Part shown: positions 24,326 to 32,795 of the stretch, piece by piece | Layout of the letters: the number at the start of each line of letters is the position of its first letter | Position numbering within the stretch: position 1 is the first letter of the stretch | Assembly: GCF_016862395.1 (NCBI RefSeq) | Contig: NZ_BOMW01000021.1 | Coordinates: forward strand, 122,043 to 186,042 | Direction of reading: 5' to 3' | DNA length: 64,000 nt | Source of the DNA: Actinoplanes siamensis | Lineage (GTDB): Bacteria > Actinomycetota > Actinomycetes > Mycobacteriales > Micromonosporaceae | The notes under the pieces: generated by a model | What the model was told of the DNA's origin: nothing | Seen by the model: only the letters and a program-made list of their open reading frames with translations | Databases searched by the model: none | Translations under genes and position numbers: made by a program

Positions 24326-25552
24326 TCAGCGGGCCACGGCCAGGGCCCCGGCCAGGTGATCGGTGACGGCCCGGGCGTCGTCCTCGATGCCGTTGAGGAA
24401 CGTGGAGCGGCGGCGGCGCAGCAGCGGGAGGCCGAGCGCGTACAACCCCGGGCTGTCCACCACCCCGCCCTCGTGGCGCAACCGGCCCTTCCCGTCGAGC
24501 ACCGGAACGTCGAGCCAGCTGTAGTCGGGGCGGAAACCGGTGGCCCAGACGATCGTCCTGATCTCGCCGCCGCGCAGGTCCAGCCTCAGCCGCGGCCGGT
24601 CCGGCACGCGGGTCGGCGCGAGCGGAACGCCCGGCTCAGTGATCCCGGCCCACTGATCGAACCCGGACAACAGTCGGTTCATCTTCAGGTCGGCGAGCGA
24701 GCAGACATTCCGCAGCCCACCGGAGAACAGCGCCCAGCCGTCCCGGACCGCGGCCCACCGGCCCACCAGCGAGACGCCCAGATCGGTGAGCGCGTTGAGA
24801 TCCAGCGTCTCGCGCGCCGGGCTGCCGACCAGCTGCGGCGACGGGAGCCGCCGCGCCCGGGGCAGATCCTCGATCTCGTCGTATCGCTGGTCCCAGACCC
24901 CCGAGCGGTCCATCCACCACAGCACGTCACGGCCGCGGTGCAGGCGGGGCAGCCGGACGTGCCCGCCTGTCGACAACACCACCTGCCGCCCGGATCGCTG
25001 CAGCTCGGCCGCGATCTGGACGCCGGTCGCCGACCCGCCGACGACCAGGACGCCGCCCTCCGGCACCGAGGAGGGGTCGCGGTAGCCGAACGGCGTCAGC
25101 TGCTCCACCCCGGACGGCACGGCTGCCGCGAACGCCGGCACGGTGGGGACGTTGCAGGCGCCGGTGGCCAGCACGACCGACCGGCACTCCAGCTCGCCGC
25201 CGCTGGTGGTGAGGCGATAACCGGTGTCCGTACGCCCGAGGTGTTCGACGTTCGTGCGAGCCCGCACCGGGGCTCGGGCGACGGCGGCGAAGTGCTCGAT
25301 GAAAGCGGACACCTCGCCGGCCGTCAGGTAGCCGTCCGGGTCCGGGCCGGCGTAGGCCAGGCCGGGCAGCCGGGTCAGCCAGTTCGGCGTGAGCAGTCGC
25401 ATCGAGTCCCAGCGTTCGCGCCGCCACGAGTTCGCCACCTCGCCGCGTTCGAGGACGACGTGGTCGATCGACCGGGCGGTGAGGAAGTGGCTGGCGGCCA
25501 GGCCGGCGTGCCCGGCGCCGACGACGACAGTGGTGACGCGCTCGACGGACAA
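24326..25552 (-). CDS. Flavin-dependent monooxygenase (FMO-like)
   Basis: 408 residues, starting at a TTG located 1 bp after the OsmC stop codon, so initiation is probably coupled. The FAD-binding GAGHAG (about 12-17) and a second dinucleotide fold, VVGGSATGVQIAAEL (about 170-185) for NADPH, are present, as is an IVWATGFRPDYSWL segment near 335. This ATG-type motif closes the fold in flavin monooxygenases and in TrkA-like/YhbV-type oxidoreductases. It probably oxygenates a nucleophilic N, S or carbonyl group. The substrate is unknown. OsmC next to it suggests a link to oxidative or electrophile stress. Confidence 0.85.
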   Translation of the reverse strand: MSVERVTTVVVGAGHAGLAASHFLTARSIDHVVLERGEVANSWRRERWDSMRLLTPNWLTRLPGLAYAGPDPDGYLTAGEVSAFIEHFAAVARAPVRARTNVEHLGRTDTGYRLTTSGGELECRSVVLATGACNVPTVPAFAAAVPSGVEQLTPFGYRDPSSVPEGGVLVVGGSATGVQIAAELQRSGRQVVLSTGGHVRLPRLHRGRDVLWWMDRSGVWDQRYDEIEDLPRARRLPSPQLVGSPARETLDLNALTDLGVSLVGRWAAVRDGWALFSGGLRNVCSLADLKMNRLLSGFDQWAGITEPGVPLAPTRVPDRPRLRLDLRGGEIRTIVWATGFRPDYSWLDVPVLDGKGRLRHEGGVVDSPGLYALGLPLLRRRRSTFLNGIEDDARAVTDHLAGALAVAR

Positions 25553-25553
25553 C

Positions 25554-26102
25554 TCAGGCGACTTCCACGGTGACGTCTGTCGGGTTGGTCAGCGCGTCGA
25601 AGACCGCCGAGCGCTTCTGGGACTGGGCCACCAGCGCCTCGATCTCCTCCTTGGAGGCGTCGGCGTCGATGTGGAAGGTCACCTTGACGTCGTTGAATCC
25701 GTTGCGCACGTCGCTGTCGGCGCCGAGGATGCCCCGGATGTCGTGGTTGCCCTCGACGGTGGCCTCCACCGAGCGCAGCTGGATGCCCCGGTTCTGGGCG
25801 ACCGACGCGACGCCCGCGGTGAGGCAGCCGGCCAGGCCGACCAGAAGGTACTCGATCGGGGTGATGCCGTTGTCCTCGGCGGCGAACACCTCCGGGTGGT
25901 CGGCGGCGAAGACCGTCTCGTTCTTGTGGGTCTGCTCCTGGCCGAGGCCGAAGAACTTCTGCACGGTGGTGGTGCTGTGCACGCCCTTGGTCCAGGTGCT
26001 GGAGGCGCGCCAGGTGAACTGGGCGGCCTCGGGGGCCGACTTGAGCGCCTCCCGCGCGTCGAGCAGCGCCTGGACGTTGACTCCGTTATCAATGGTCGTC
26101 AT
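25554..26102 (-). CDS. OsmC-family peroxide/electrophile detoxification protein
   Basis: 182 residues. The OsmC/Ohr fold is indicated by a TWKASSTWTKGV-like N-terminal strand, the helix VGLAGCLTAGVASVAQNRGI carrying one redox Cys (about residue 92), and the C-terminal VKVTFHIDADASKEEIEALVAQSQKRSAVFDAL. Ohr/OsmC proteins reduce organic hydroperoxides with two Cys. Here only one clear Cys is visible, so this may belong to the YhfA-like subgroup, which is not a proven peroxidase. The start is divergent from metX, 90 bp away. Confidence 0.88.
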   Translation of the reverse strand: MTTIDNGVNVQALLDAREALKSAPEAAQFTWRASSTWTKGVHSTTTVQKFFGLGQEQTHKNETVFAADHPEVFAAEDNGITPIEYLLVGLAGCLTAGVASVAQNRGIQLRSVEATVEGNHDIRGILGADSDVRNGFNDVKVTFHIDADASKEEIEALVAQSQKRSAVFDALTNPTDVTVEVA

Positions 26103-26178
26103 GGCCTGGATCCTTCCCCCTGCGCCCCGCTTTCTACAAGACCCATCAAGATGCTAGACAATAGTCGGCACCTGGCCT

Positions 26179-26192
26179 AACTTCGGGAAGTT
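26179..26192. promoter_or_regulatory. Palindrome abutting the metX start codon
   Basis: AACTTC-GG-GAAGTT ends on the base immediately before the metX ATG, where a ribosome binding site would be expected. It could be an operator or an RNA hairpin controlling initiation. A TAGAC...GTC element lies about 25 bp upstream (around 26154-26165); it resembles one half of the McbR-type methionine operator but is not a complete match. Confidence 0.4.
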
Positions 26193-27347
26193 ATGAGCCC
26201 CGGATCCGTCGGCACCGTCGAGACCCAGTACCTGGATCTACCGGGATCACTGTCCCTGGACTCCGGGCGCCGGCTGGAGCAGGTCCGGGTCGCCTACGAG
26301 ACCTACGGAACGCTCTCCCCCGCCCGGGACAACGTGATCCTGGTCTGTCATGCCCTCAGCGGCGACGCCCACGCCGCCGGCATCTCCCGGGTGACGCCCG
26401 CGGAGAGCACCCGCGACGGGTTCGCGGCCGCCGCCGGCCCGAAAGGGATCGGCTGGTGGGACGGCATGATCGGGCCCGGCAAGGCGTTCGACACCGACAG
26501 GTACTTCGTGGTCTCGACGAACCTGCTGGGCGGCTGCCGCGGCACGACCGGGCCGTCCTCGACCGACCCGGGCACCGGCCGGCCGTACGGCTCGACCTTC
26601 CCGGTCATCACCGTCGGCGACATGGTCGCGTGCCAGCGGGCGTTTCTCGACGCCCTCGGCATCGAGCGCCTGGCCGCGGTGGCCGGCGGCTCGCTCGGCG
26701 GGATGCAGGCGCTGGAATGGGCGGTGCGCTACCCCGATCAGGTCGACGACATCGTGGTGATCGCCTCGACGCACGCGCTGCAACCGCAGGGGGTGGCCTG
26801 GAACGCGATCGCCCGGGAGGCGATCATGCGGGATCCGGACTGGCAGGGCGGCGACTACTACGGGACCGGGCGACGGCCGGACGCGGGGATGGGCGTGGCC
26901 CGGATGGTCGGGCACGTCACGTATCTCTCCGCGCCGTCGCTGGCCGGCAGGTTCGGGCGGCGGCTGCAGTCCGGTGGGGACCTGCGGTACACGCTGAGCG
27001 AGCCGGAGTACCAGGTGGAAAGCTATCTGCGCCACCAGGCCAGCTCGTTCGTCAAACGGTTCGACGCCAACACCTACCTGCACCTGTCCAGGGCACTCAC
27101 CTATTTCGAGCTGGACCTGCCGGCGGCCGCCGCGGCGATCCGGGCCCGGACGCTGCTGATCGCGTTCAGCTCGGACTGGCTCTACCCGCCGGCCGCCTCG
27201 GAGGAGATCGCGCTCGCGTGGAAGAACCACGGCAAGCCGGTCGACCTGCAGGTGATCGACGCACCCTACGGACACGACTGCTTCCTGCTCGAAGAGGCCC
27301 GCCAGACCCCCGTTGTCCGCCAGTTCCTAGCCGAAGGCCGATCATGA
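26193..27347 (+). CDS. metX: Homoserine O-acetyltransferase
   Basis: 384 residues of the alpha/beta-hydrolase acyltransferase family. The nucleophile elbow is GGSLGGMQALEWAVRYPD (Ser about 165). The C-terminal acid and His lie in FSSDWLYPP and APYGHDCFLLE. The early LVCHALSGDAHAAG loop is typical of MetX. It transfers acetyl from acetyl-CoA to homoserine, the first dedicated step of methionine synthesis in actinobacteria. Its stop overlaps the metY start (ATGA). HSAT and HSST (succinyl) activities cannot be separated from these motifs alone, but pairing with metY favours the direct sulfhydrylation route. Confidence 0.94.
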   Translation: MSPGSVGTVETQYLDLPGSLSLDSGRRLEQVRVAYETYGTLSPARDNVILVCHALSGDAHAAGISRVTPAESTRDGFAAAAGPKGIGWWDGMIGPGKAFDTDRYFVVSTNLLGGCRGTTGPSSTDPGTGRPYGSTFPVITVGDMVACQRAFLDALGIERLAAVAGGSLGGMQALEWAVRYPDQVDDIVVIASTHALQPQGVAWNAIAREAIMRDPDWQGGDYYGTGRRPDAGMGVARMVGHVTYLSAPSLAGRFGRRLQSGGDLRYTLSEPEYQVESYLRHQASSFVKRFDANTYLHLSRALTYFELDLPAAAAAIRARTLLIAFSSDWLYPPAASEEIALAWKNHGKPVDLQVIDAPYGHDCFLLEEARQTPVVRQFLAEGRS

Positions 27348-28633
27348 GCGAAGAGGACCACGAGTTCGGGTTCGAGACCCGCCAGTTGCACGCCGGCCAG
27401 CGTCCCGACCCGAACACCGGCGCCCGCGCGGTGCCGATCTTCCAGACCACCAGCTACGTCTTCGAGGATCCGGAATCCGCCGCGGCGTATTTCAACCTGC
27501 AGGAGTACGGCAACACGTACTCCCGGATCATGAATCCCACCGTGGCGGTCTTCGAGGAGCGGGTCGCCAGCCTGGAGGGCGGCGCCGGCGCGGTGGCGTT
27601 CGCCAGCGGCATCGCCGCCCAGGCGGCCGCCCTGTTCACCCTGCTGGAGCCGGGCGACCACGTGGTCTCCTCGTCGGCGCTCTACGGCGGCACGGTCAAC
27701 CAGCTCAAGCACCTGTTCCGCAAACTCGGGGTGGAGCTGACCTGGGTGGACCCGGACGACCCGGCGGCCTGGCGGGCGGCGGTGCGGCCGGAGACGAAGG
27801 CGTTCTTCGCCGAGACGATCGGCAACCCGGCCGGCAACGTGCTGGACATCGCCACGGTCGCGGCCGTCGCGCACGAGCACGGGCTGCCGTTGATCGTGGA
27901 CAACACGTTCGCGACGCCGTACCTGTGCCGCCCGATCGAGTGGGGCGCGGACATCGTGATCCACTCGGCCACCAAGTTCCTCGGCGGGCACGGCACCAGC
28001 ATCGGCGGCGTGGTGGTCGAGTCCGGCACGTTCGACTGGTCCAACGGGCGCTTCCCGGTGATCGCCGACCCGTCCCCGGCGTACCACGGGCTGAAGTTCC
28101 ACGAGACGTTCGGGACGTACGGCTACCTGATGAAACTGCGCGCCGAGACGCTGCGGGACCTCGGCGGCGCGCTCTCGCCGTTCAACGCGTTCCTGTTCCT
28201 GCAGGGCCTGGAGACGCTGTCGCTTCGGATGGAACGGCACGTCGCCAACGCCCGCCGGGTCGCGGCGTTCCTCGACGCGCACGAGCGGGCCTCCAACGTG
28301 ACCTACGCCGGCCTGCCGGGCAGCAAGTACGAGGCGCTCGTGGCGAAGTACCTGCCGCTCGGCGCCGGCGCGGTGTTCTCGTTCGACGCCGCCGGCGGCC
28401 GGCCGGGTGGCCAGGACCTGATCCGCGGCGTCACGCTCTGGTCGCACCTGGCCAACGTGGGCGACGCGAAAAGCCTGATCATCCACCCGGCCAGCACCAC
28501 GCACCGCCAGCTCAGCGACGACGAGCTGCGCGCCGCCGGGGTCGGGCCCGGCACGATCCGGCTGTCGGTGGGCATCGAGTCGGTGGACGATCTGATCTGG
28601 GACCTGGACCGGGCATTGCGGGGGCAGCGGTGA
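27344..28633 (+). CDS. metY: O-acetylhomoserine sulfhydrylase
   Basis: 429 residues of the Cys/Met-metabolism PLP family. The start is the ATG overlapping the metX stop. The PLP lysine is in HSATKFLGGHGTSIGG (about residue 210). Other family markers are QTTSYVFEDPESAAAYF near the start, YSRIMNPTVAVFEERVASLEGG, and the C-terminal SLIIHPASTTHRQLS. The enzyme makes homocysteine from O-acetylhomoserine and sulfide in the cytoplasm. It is encoded in an operon with metX and a CoA-binding protein gene; the downstream start overlaps its stop. Confidence 0.94.
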   Translation: MSEEDHEFGFETRQLHAGQRPDPNTGARAVPIFQTTSYVFEDPESAAAYFNLQEYGNTYSRIMNPTVAVFEERVASLEGGAGAVAFASGIAAQAAALFTLLEPGDHVVSSSALYGGTVNQLKHLFRKLGVELTWVDPDDPAAWRAAVRPETKAFFAETIGNPAGNVLDIATVAAVAHEHGLPLIVDNTFATPYLCRPIEWGADIVIHSATKFLGGHGTSIGGVVVESGTFDWSNGRFPVIADPSPAYHGLKFHETFGTYGYLMKLRAETLRDLGGALSPFNAFLFLQGLETLSLRMERHVANARRVAAFLDAHERASNVTYAGLPGSKYEALVAKYLPLGAGAVFSFDAAGGRPGGQDLIRGVTLWSHLANVGDAKSLIIHPASTTHRQLSDDELRAAGVGPGTIRLSVGIESVDDLIWDLDRALRGQR

Positions 28634-29100
28634 ACCATCAGGACGTGACGACGATCCAACGGCTGCTGCACACCGCGCGGACGGTGGCGGTGGTCGGGCT
28701 GTCCGGCAACGAGCTGCGGGCCAGTCACTTCGTCGGGTACTACCTCAAGCGGCACGGCTATCAGGTGATCCCGGTGAACCCGCGGGAGACCGAGATCCTC
28801 GGCGAGCGCAGCTACCCGAGCCTGTCGGAGATCCCCGGTCACGTGGACATCGTGAACGTCTTCCGGGCGCCGAGCGCGCTGCCGGAGATCGCCCGGGAGG
28901 CCGTGGCGATCGGCGCGGGCGCGCTCTGGTGCCAGTTCGGCGTGCTCGACGACGAGGGATTCCGGATCGCCACCGACGGCGGCCTGCCGGTGGTGGCCGA
29001 CCGCTGCCTCAAGATCGAGCACGCCCGCTACCTGGGCCGGATGCACTGGCTCGGCTTCAACACGCACCGGATCACGTCGGTCCGCACCGGCCTGCAGTGA
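28630..29100 (+). CDS. CoA-binding (YccU-like) domain protein
   Basis: 156 residues from a GTG overlapping the metY stop (GTGA). A single Rossmann-like CoA-binding domain is visible: TVAVVGLSGNELRASHFVGYYL, a VIPVNP strand, DIVNVFR, and GALWCQFGV with the conserved Cys/Gln region, ending in RCLKIEHAR. Proteins of this type often sit beside metX/metY in actinobacteria, which suggests a role tied to methionine or sulfur flux, such as sensing acetyl-CoA. Function is not established. Confidence 0.88.
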   Translation: MNHQDVTTIQRLLHTARTVAVVGLSGNELRASHFVGYYLKRHGYQVIPVNPRETEILGERSYPSLSEIPGHVDIVNVFRAPSALPEIAREAVAIGAGALWCQFGVLDDEGFRIATDGGLPVVADRCLKIEHARYLGRMHWLGFNTHRITSVRTGLQ

Positions 29101-29193
29101 TCCCCCAGGCGGCCCGGGCGGTGTCAGCTTCCGCGGATGTGCCCGGTGGTGCGCGACGCCGGCGCCATCACGGTGATCATCGGTGCCGGACTT

Positions 29194-30504
29194 TCAGCAC
29201 TCGATGACGTTGACCGCGAGCCCGCCGCGGGACGTCTCCTTGTACTTGATCTTCATGTCCGCGCCGGTCTCCTTCATGGTCTTGATGACCTTGTCGAGCG
29301 AGACGTGGTGCTTCCCGTCGCCGCGCAGCGCCATCTTCGCCGCGGTCACCGCCTTCACCGCGGCCATCCCGTTGCGCTCGATGCACGGGATCTGCACCAG
29401 CCCGCCCACCGGGTCACAGGTCAGCCCGAGGTTGTGCTCCATCCCGATCTCCGCGGCGTTCTCCACCTGCTCGGGCGTGCCGCCGAGCACCTCGGCCAGT
29501 CCGGCCGCGGCCATCGCGCACGCCGAGCCGACCTCGCCCTGGCAGCCCACCTCGGCGCCGGAGATCGACGCGTTCTCCTTGAAGAGCAGCCCGATCGCGC
29601 CCGCGGCCAGCAGGAAGCGCACCACCCCGGCCCCGTCGAAGCCCGGCACGAACGCCTCGCAGTAGCTCAGCACCGCCGGGATGATGCCCGCGGCGCCGTT
29701 GGTGGGCGCGGTCACCACGCGACCTCCGGCCGCGTTCTGCTCGTTGACCGCCATGGCGTACGCCGTGAGCCACTCCATCGCGTGCACGGCCGGATCCCCG
29801 GCGGCGCGCAGCTGGCGGGCGGTCGCGGCGGCCCGGCGGCGCACCTTGAGCCCGCCGGGCAGCACTCCCTCGGCGTCCAGTCCCGCGCGGACGCAGTCGC
29901 GCATCACCGTCCAGATGCCGAGCAGCCCGTCGCGTACCTCGGACTCCGGGCGCCACGCGGTCTCGTTGGCCAGCATCAGCCGGGAGATCGACAGCCCGGT
30001 CGTGCGGGTCAGCTCCAGCAGCTCGGCGCCGGACGAGAACGGGTAGCGCAGGGGCGTGTCGTCGGCCCGTACCGACGCCCGGTGCTGATCCACGACGAAG
30101 CCGCCGCCGATCGAGAAGTAGGTCCTGCTCAGCAACTCGGCGCCGCCGGCGCCGAGCGCCGTGAAGATCATCCCGTTGGGGTGCTCCGGCAGCGACCGCC
30201 GCCGGTGCAGCACCAGGTCGACGTCCACCGGGCGGCCGGCGACGGTGATCCGGCCGCCGGCCGGCGGCTCCAGGGTGGTGTCCACCGTCTCCGGGTCCTC
30301 GCCCATCAGGCCGAGCAGGACCGCCCGCGGCGTCCCGTGGCCGTGCCCGGTCGCGCCCAGCGAGCCGAAGAGCTCCGCGCGGACGCCTGCCACCCGCTCG
30401 TCGAGGAACCGGGTGAACATCCGCGCCGCGCGCATCGGGCCGACCGTGTGCGAGCTGGACGGGCCGATGCCGATCGAGAACAGGTCGAAGACCGAGACAG
30501 CCAT
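29194..30504 (-). CDS. sdaA: L-serine ammonia-lyase, iron-sulfur dependent
   Basis: 436 residues from ATG 30504, with GGAGAA upstream. The N-terminal beta domain has the [19 protein letters not shown] signature. The C-terminal alpha domain has the [4Fe-4S] cysteines in [16 protein letters not shown] and [14 protein letters not shown], plus [13 protein letters not shown]. The single-chain arrangement is that of SdaA. It converts serine to pyruvate and ammonia. The gene follows gcvT by 7 bp on the same strand, so it should share the glycine riboswitch upstream. Glycine is converted to serine by way of methylene-THF, and then to pyruvate. Confidence 0.94.
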   Translation of the reverse strand: MAVSVFDLFSIGIGPSSSHTVGPMRAARMFTRFLDERVAGVRAELFGSLGATGHGHGTPRAVLLGLMGEDPETVDTTLEPPAGGRITVAGRPVDVDLVLHRRRSLPEHPNGMIFTALGAGGAELLSRTYFSIGGGFVVDQHRASVRADDTPLRYPFSSGAELLELTRTTGLSISRLMLANETAWRPESEVRDGLLGIWTVMRDCVRAGLDAEGVLPGGLKVRRRAAATARQLRAAGDPAVHAMEWLTAYAMAVNEQNAAGGRVVTAPTNGAAGIIPAVLSYCEAFVPGFDGAGVVRFLLAAGAIGLLFKENASISGAEVGCQGEVGSACAMAAAGLAEVLGGTPEQVENAAEIGMEHNLGLTCDPVGGLVQIPCIERNGMAAVKAVTAAKMALRGDGKHHVSLDKVIKTMKETGADMKIKYKETSRGGLAVNVIEC

Positions 30505-30511
30505 GATTCTC

Positions 30512-31558
30512 CTACCGGGCGCGCTGGTAGAACGGGAGCTCGACGATCTCGGCATCCTCGTGGGTGCCTCTCACATCGACAGCCAGGCGGGCGTTGCCCA
30601 GATTTTTCGTGACATATGCCAGCGCGATCGGGTGGCCGAGCGTCGGCGACGGCGCGCCGCTGGTCACCTCGCCCACCTTCGCGCCGGTCATGGTGTCGAT
30701 CACGGCGTGGCCGGCGCGCGGCGACCGGCGCCCCCGGGTGACCAGCCCCACGAGCATCGTGTCCGGCTCGGCGTCGCGCAGGGCGGCCGCGCCGACGAAG
30801 TCCCGCTTGTCCAGGGCCACCACCCGGCCGAGCCCGGCGTGGAACGGCGTCGTGCGGACGGTGAGCTCGTGCCCGTACAGCGGCATGCCGGCCTCCAGCC
30901 GCAGCGTGTCCCGGCAGGCCAGCCCGGCCGGTTCCGCCCCGGCCGCGGTCGCCCACGCCCAGATCGCCTCGGCGCCGGCGTTCTCGCAGTAGATCTCGAA
31001 CCCGTCCTCGCCGGTGTACCCGGTGCGCGCCAGCAGCACGTCCCGGTCCGCCAGCCGCGCGGGCTCCACGGCGTAGTACCGCAGGTGTGGGCGTTCCCCC
31101 ACGATCCTGACGGCAGCCGGGCCCTGAATCGCGATCAGCGCCCGGTCCAGCGTGGCGACGCTCACCGCGAACCCGCCCGAGTGCTCGCCCAGCATCGCGC
31201 GCACGACGGCGGCGTTCGCGGCGTTCGCCACCACCAGGAAACGCTGCTCCTCGAGGCGGTAGACGACCAGGTCGTCGAGCACCCCGCCGGTGGTGTGGCA
31301 GAGCATGGTGTACTTCGCCCGGCCGATCGCGATCGCGGAGAGCCGGCCGACCAAAGCGTGATCCAGGAAGGCGGCGGCGTCCGGCCCGGCGACCTCGATC
31401 TGGCCCATGTGGCCGAGATCGAAAAGACCTGCGGATCTCCGTACGAGGTGGTGCTCGGCGACGTCGCTGCCGTACCTGAGCGGCATCTCCCATCCGGCGA
31501 AGCCGGTGAAGGTCGCGCCGAGGCGCCGGTGCACGTCATGAAGCGCGGTGCGTCTCAA
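30512..31558 (-). CDS. gcvT: Glycine cleavage system T protein (aminomethyltransferase)
   Basis: 348 residues from a TTG at 31558, with AGGAG 9 bp upstream. The open frame extends 21 codons further, but into the riboswitch, so the TTG is preferred. Family motifs: [12 protein letters not shown] at the N-terminus, [29 protein letters not shown] (tetrahydrofolate/active-site loop, about residues 178-191), and a C-terminal barrel with GHPIALAYV. It moves the aminomethyl group from lipoyl-GcvH to tetrahydrofolate. gcvH and gcvP are not in the window. Confidence 0.93.
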   Translation of the reverse strand: MRRTALHDVHRRLGATFTGFAGWEMPLRYGSDVAEHHLVRRSAGLFDLGHMGQIEVAGPDAAAFLDHALVGRLSAIAIGRAKYTMLCHTTGGVLDDLVVYRLEEQRFLVVANAANAAVVRAMLGEHSGGFAVSVATLDRALIAIQGPAAVRIVGERPHLRYYAVEPARLADRDVLLARTGYTGEDGFEIYCENAGAEAIWAWATAAGAEPAGLACRDTLRLEAGMPLYGHELTVRTTPFHAGLGRVVALDKRDFVGAAALRDAEPDTMLVGLVTRGRRSPRAGHAVIDTMTGAKVGEVTSGAPSPTLGHPIALAYVTKNLGNARLAVDVRGTHEDAEIVELPFYQRAR

Positions 31559-31560
31559 CG

Positions 31561-31590
31561 GGGAGGCTCCTGGGGTTGTCGGGGCCTCCC
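31561..31590 (-). promoter_or_regulatory. Expression-platform hairpin masking the gcvT ribosome binding site
   Basis: On the minus strand GGGAGGC pairs with GCCTCCC around a 16-nt loop. The AGGAG Shine-Dalgarno sits at the edge of the loop, and the TTG start follows the stem by 2 nt. The 5' strand of this stem is also the 3' end of the second glycine aptamer, so aptamer folding and this hairpin are mutually exclusive. Control is therefore probably at translation initiation. Confidence 0.55.
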
Positions 31591-31772
31591 TCGCTCTGTC
31601 ATCGATGCCTGAGAGGTTCACCGCGGAGAGCGGCTTGCACCTTGGGCGCAGCGCCTCGCGGCGCTGACTTTCCAGAGTCGCCTGACCGTTGCGGTACTGG
31701 GCCTGAGAGATTCTGAGGGAGAAGTTGCTCCTTCGGCGACCCGCGTTTTCCCGGCGAGTGCTCTCCCGCAGC
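31585..31772 (-). ncRNA. Tandem glycine riboswitch
   Basis: Two aptamers lie in series upstream of gcvT on the minus strand. Aptamer I begins with GCGGGAGAG (about 31769-31761), has CCGAAGGAGCAA, and reaches ATCTCTCAGGC (to about 31701). Aptamer II has CCCAAGGTGCAA, then AACCTCTCAGGCA (31619-31607) and GACAGAG (31601-31595). The CUCUCAGGC box and the GAAGG/AAGG-GCAA loop are diagnostic of the glycine motif. Glycine binding should switch on gcvT and sdaA. Confidence 0.88.
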
Positions 31773-31831
31773 GGCTGTCGCGGCGAAGTCTTCGGTTGTG
31801 CCCCGGACGCTATCGGGCCGCCCGGAACCCG

Positions 31832-32275
31832 TCAAGATCGACTCTTCTTCTCGCCGGCTTCGGCGAGGCGGGCCAGCGCCGGCAACGCCGACAGGATGGC
31901 GTCGCTGTCCGCGGCGTCGAGCTCGTCGAAGAGGCCGTCGAGCGTGGCGGCGTACAGCGTGTACGTCCGGGTTCGCAGATCCCGCCCCTCCTGGGTGACC
32001 TCGACCAGCACGCCGCGCCCGTCGGTCGGGTCGGGCACCCGCCGGACCAGGCCGGACTTCTCCAGCCGGCCGACCAGCTGGGTCATCCCCGGCTGCGAGG
32101 CCCGGGTGACGCGGGCGAGATCTGTCACCCGGCCGGGCCCCTCGTCGGCGAGCTGGCGCAGCACCGACAGCGCGACCGAGCTCGGATTGTCCGGCCCCTC
32201 CAGCTGGCGCAGGAAACGCACCAGCTGCGCGAGCACCGGCAACAACTGTGACCCACGACTCTCGCCGCTCACCAT
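31832..32275 (-). CDS. MarR-family transcriptional regulator
   Basis: 147 residues from ATG 32275, with GAGG 8 bp upstream; an ATG two codons earlier is less well spaced. The winged helix is clear: VTDLARVTRASQPGMTQLVG (recognition helix, about residues 48-68) and the wing with RRVPDPTDGRGVLVEVT. MarR proteins usually repress their own promoter and a nearby efflux pump until a phenolic or antibiotic ligand binds. A CATAA-N5-TTATG palindrome covers its start region (32279-32293), supporting autoregulation. An MFS efflux gene follows divergently about 500 bp away. Confidence 0.88.
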   Translation of the reverse strand: MVSGESRGSQLLPVLAQLVRFLRQLEGPDNPSSVALSVLRQLADEGPGRVTDLARVTRASQPGMTQLVGRLEKSGLVRRVPDPTDGRGVLVEVTQEGRDLRTRTYTLYAATLDGLFDELDAADSDAILSALPALARLAEAGEKKSRS

Positions 32276-32278
32276 TTG

Positions 32279-32293
32279 CATAACCTCATTATG
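32279..32293. promoter_or_regulatory. Candidate MarR operator
   Basis: CATAA-CCTCA-TTATG is a perfect 5-5-5 inverted repeat overlapping the marR-type start codon. Its length and AT-rich half-sites match MarR-family sites. Confidence 0.5.
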
Positions 32294-32342
32294 AACCTGG
32301 TGCGGAAATCATCCAGATCCTGTCGTACGCGGAGGTGGTCCG

Positions 32343-32711
32343 GTGAGTGCGGCTCCCGGTCAATCCTTGTTCAGCAACCCCGGGCGGTCTTCGCGGTCGC
32401 CTTCGCCCGGGTCGTCACCCGCCGGCTCCGCGCCCGCCGACGCCCCGGCCGCCGGCGCCGCGTCAGCCCACGCCTCGTCCACTCCCGCCGGCGCCGCGCC
32501 CTATCCCGCCGCGTCCGCGGATGACGTGGCCGGCGAGATCGCCGACGAGTTCGGCGGCGCCCCGGACGCCATCGACTTCGAGAAGGAAGTCCGCTCCCGC
32601 CGACTTCCGAGGCTCCACCCGACCCCGGGAGACACCCCTGGAGGACGGCCCCCACTCCGGGGCCGGTCTCCCGAGGCCTCCCACAAGCCACCTCCAATGC
32701 TTGCGCCCTGA
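32343..32711 (+). CDS. Possible small Pro/Ala/Ser-rich protein
   Basis: 122 residues from a GTG with a very good GGAGG ribosome binding site 7 bp upstream. The first 60 residues are low-complexity Ser/Pro/Ala. An acidic segment follows (ADDVAGEIADEFGGAPDAID, then FEKEVRSR), and then an Arg/Pro-rich tail with poor coding character, so a frameshift near 32600 is possible. No domain recognised. It lies between the MarR gene (divergent) and the MFS gene (same strand). Confidence 0.4.
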   Translation: MSAAPGQSLFSNPGRSSRSPSPGSSPAGSAPADAPAAGAASAHASSTPAGAAPYPAASADDVAGEIADEFGGAPDAIDFEKEVRSRRLPRLHPTPGDTPGGRPPLRGRSPEASHKPPPMLAP

Positions 32712-32718
32712 GAAAACT

Positions 32719-32731
32719 TGCTCAGTGAGCA
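32719..32731. promoter_or_regulatory. Inverted repeat upstream of the MFS gene (TetR-like)
   Basis: TGCTC-AGT-GAGCA, set in AACTTGCTCAGTGAGCACTATTTG, has the look of a TetR-family operator, with TTGCTC possibly also serving as a -35 box. It is 65 bp upstream of the MFS start. Confidence 0.45.
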
Positions 32732-32745
32732 CTATTTGTAGATAC

Positions 32746-32762
32746 TTGGTTGTGGCAACCAA
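32746..32762. promoter_or_regulatory. Perfect 7-3-7 inverted repeat upstream of the MFS gene
   Basis: TTGGTTG-TGG-CAACCAA lies 33 bp before the MFS start and differs from both the MarR-type palindrome and the TetR-like one, so at least two regulators may act here. Confidence 0.5.
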
Positions 32763-32795
32763 AAGGTCGACCGAACCCACCCCGGAGGCCGCGCC

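Noticed and set aside
30306..31493. Alternative minus-strand frame across gcvT and sdaA
   Set aside because: Arg/Gly-rich shadow frame; the gcvT and sdaA frames have complete family motifs.
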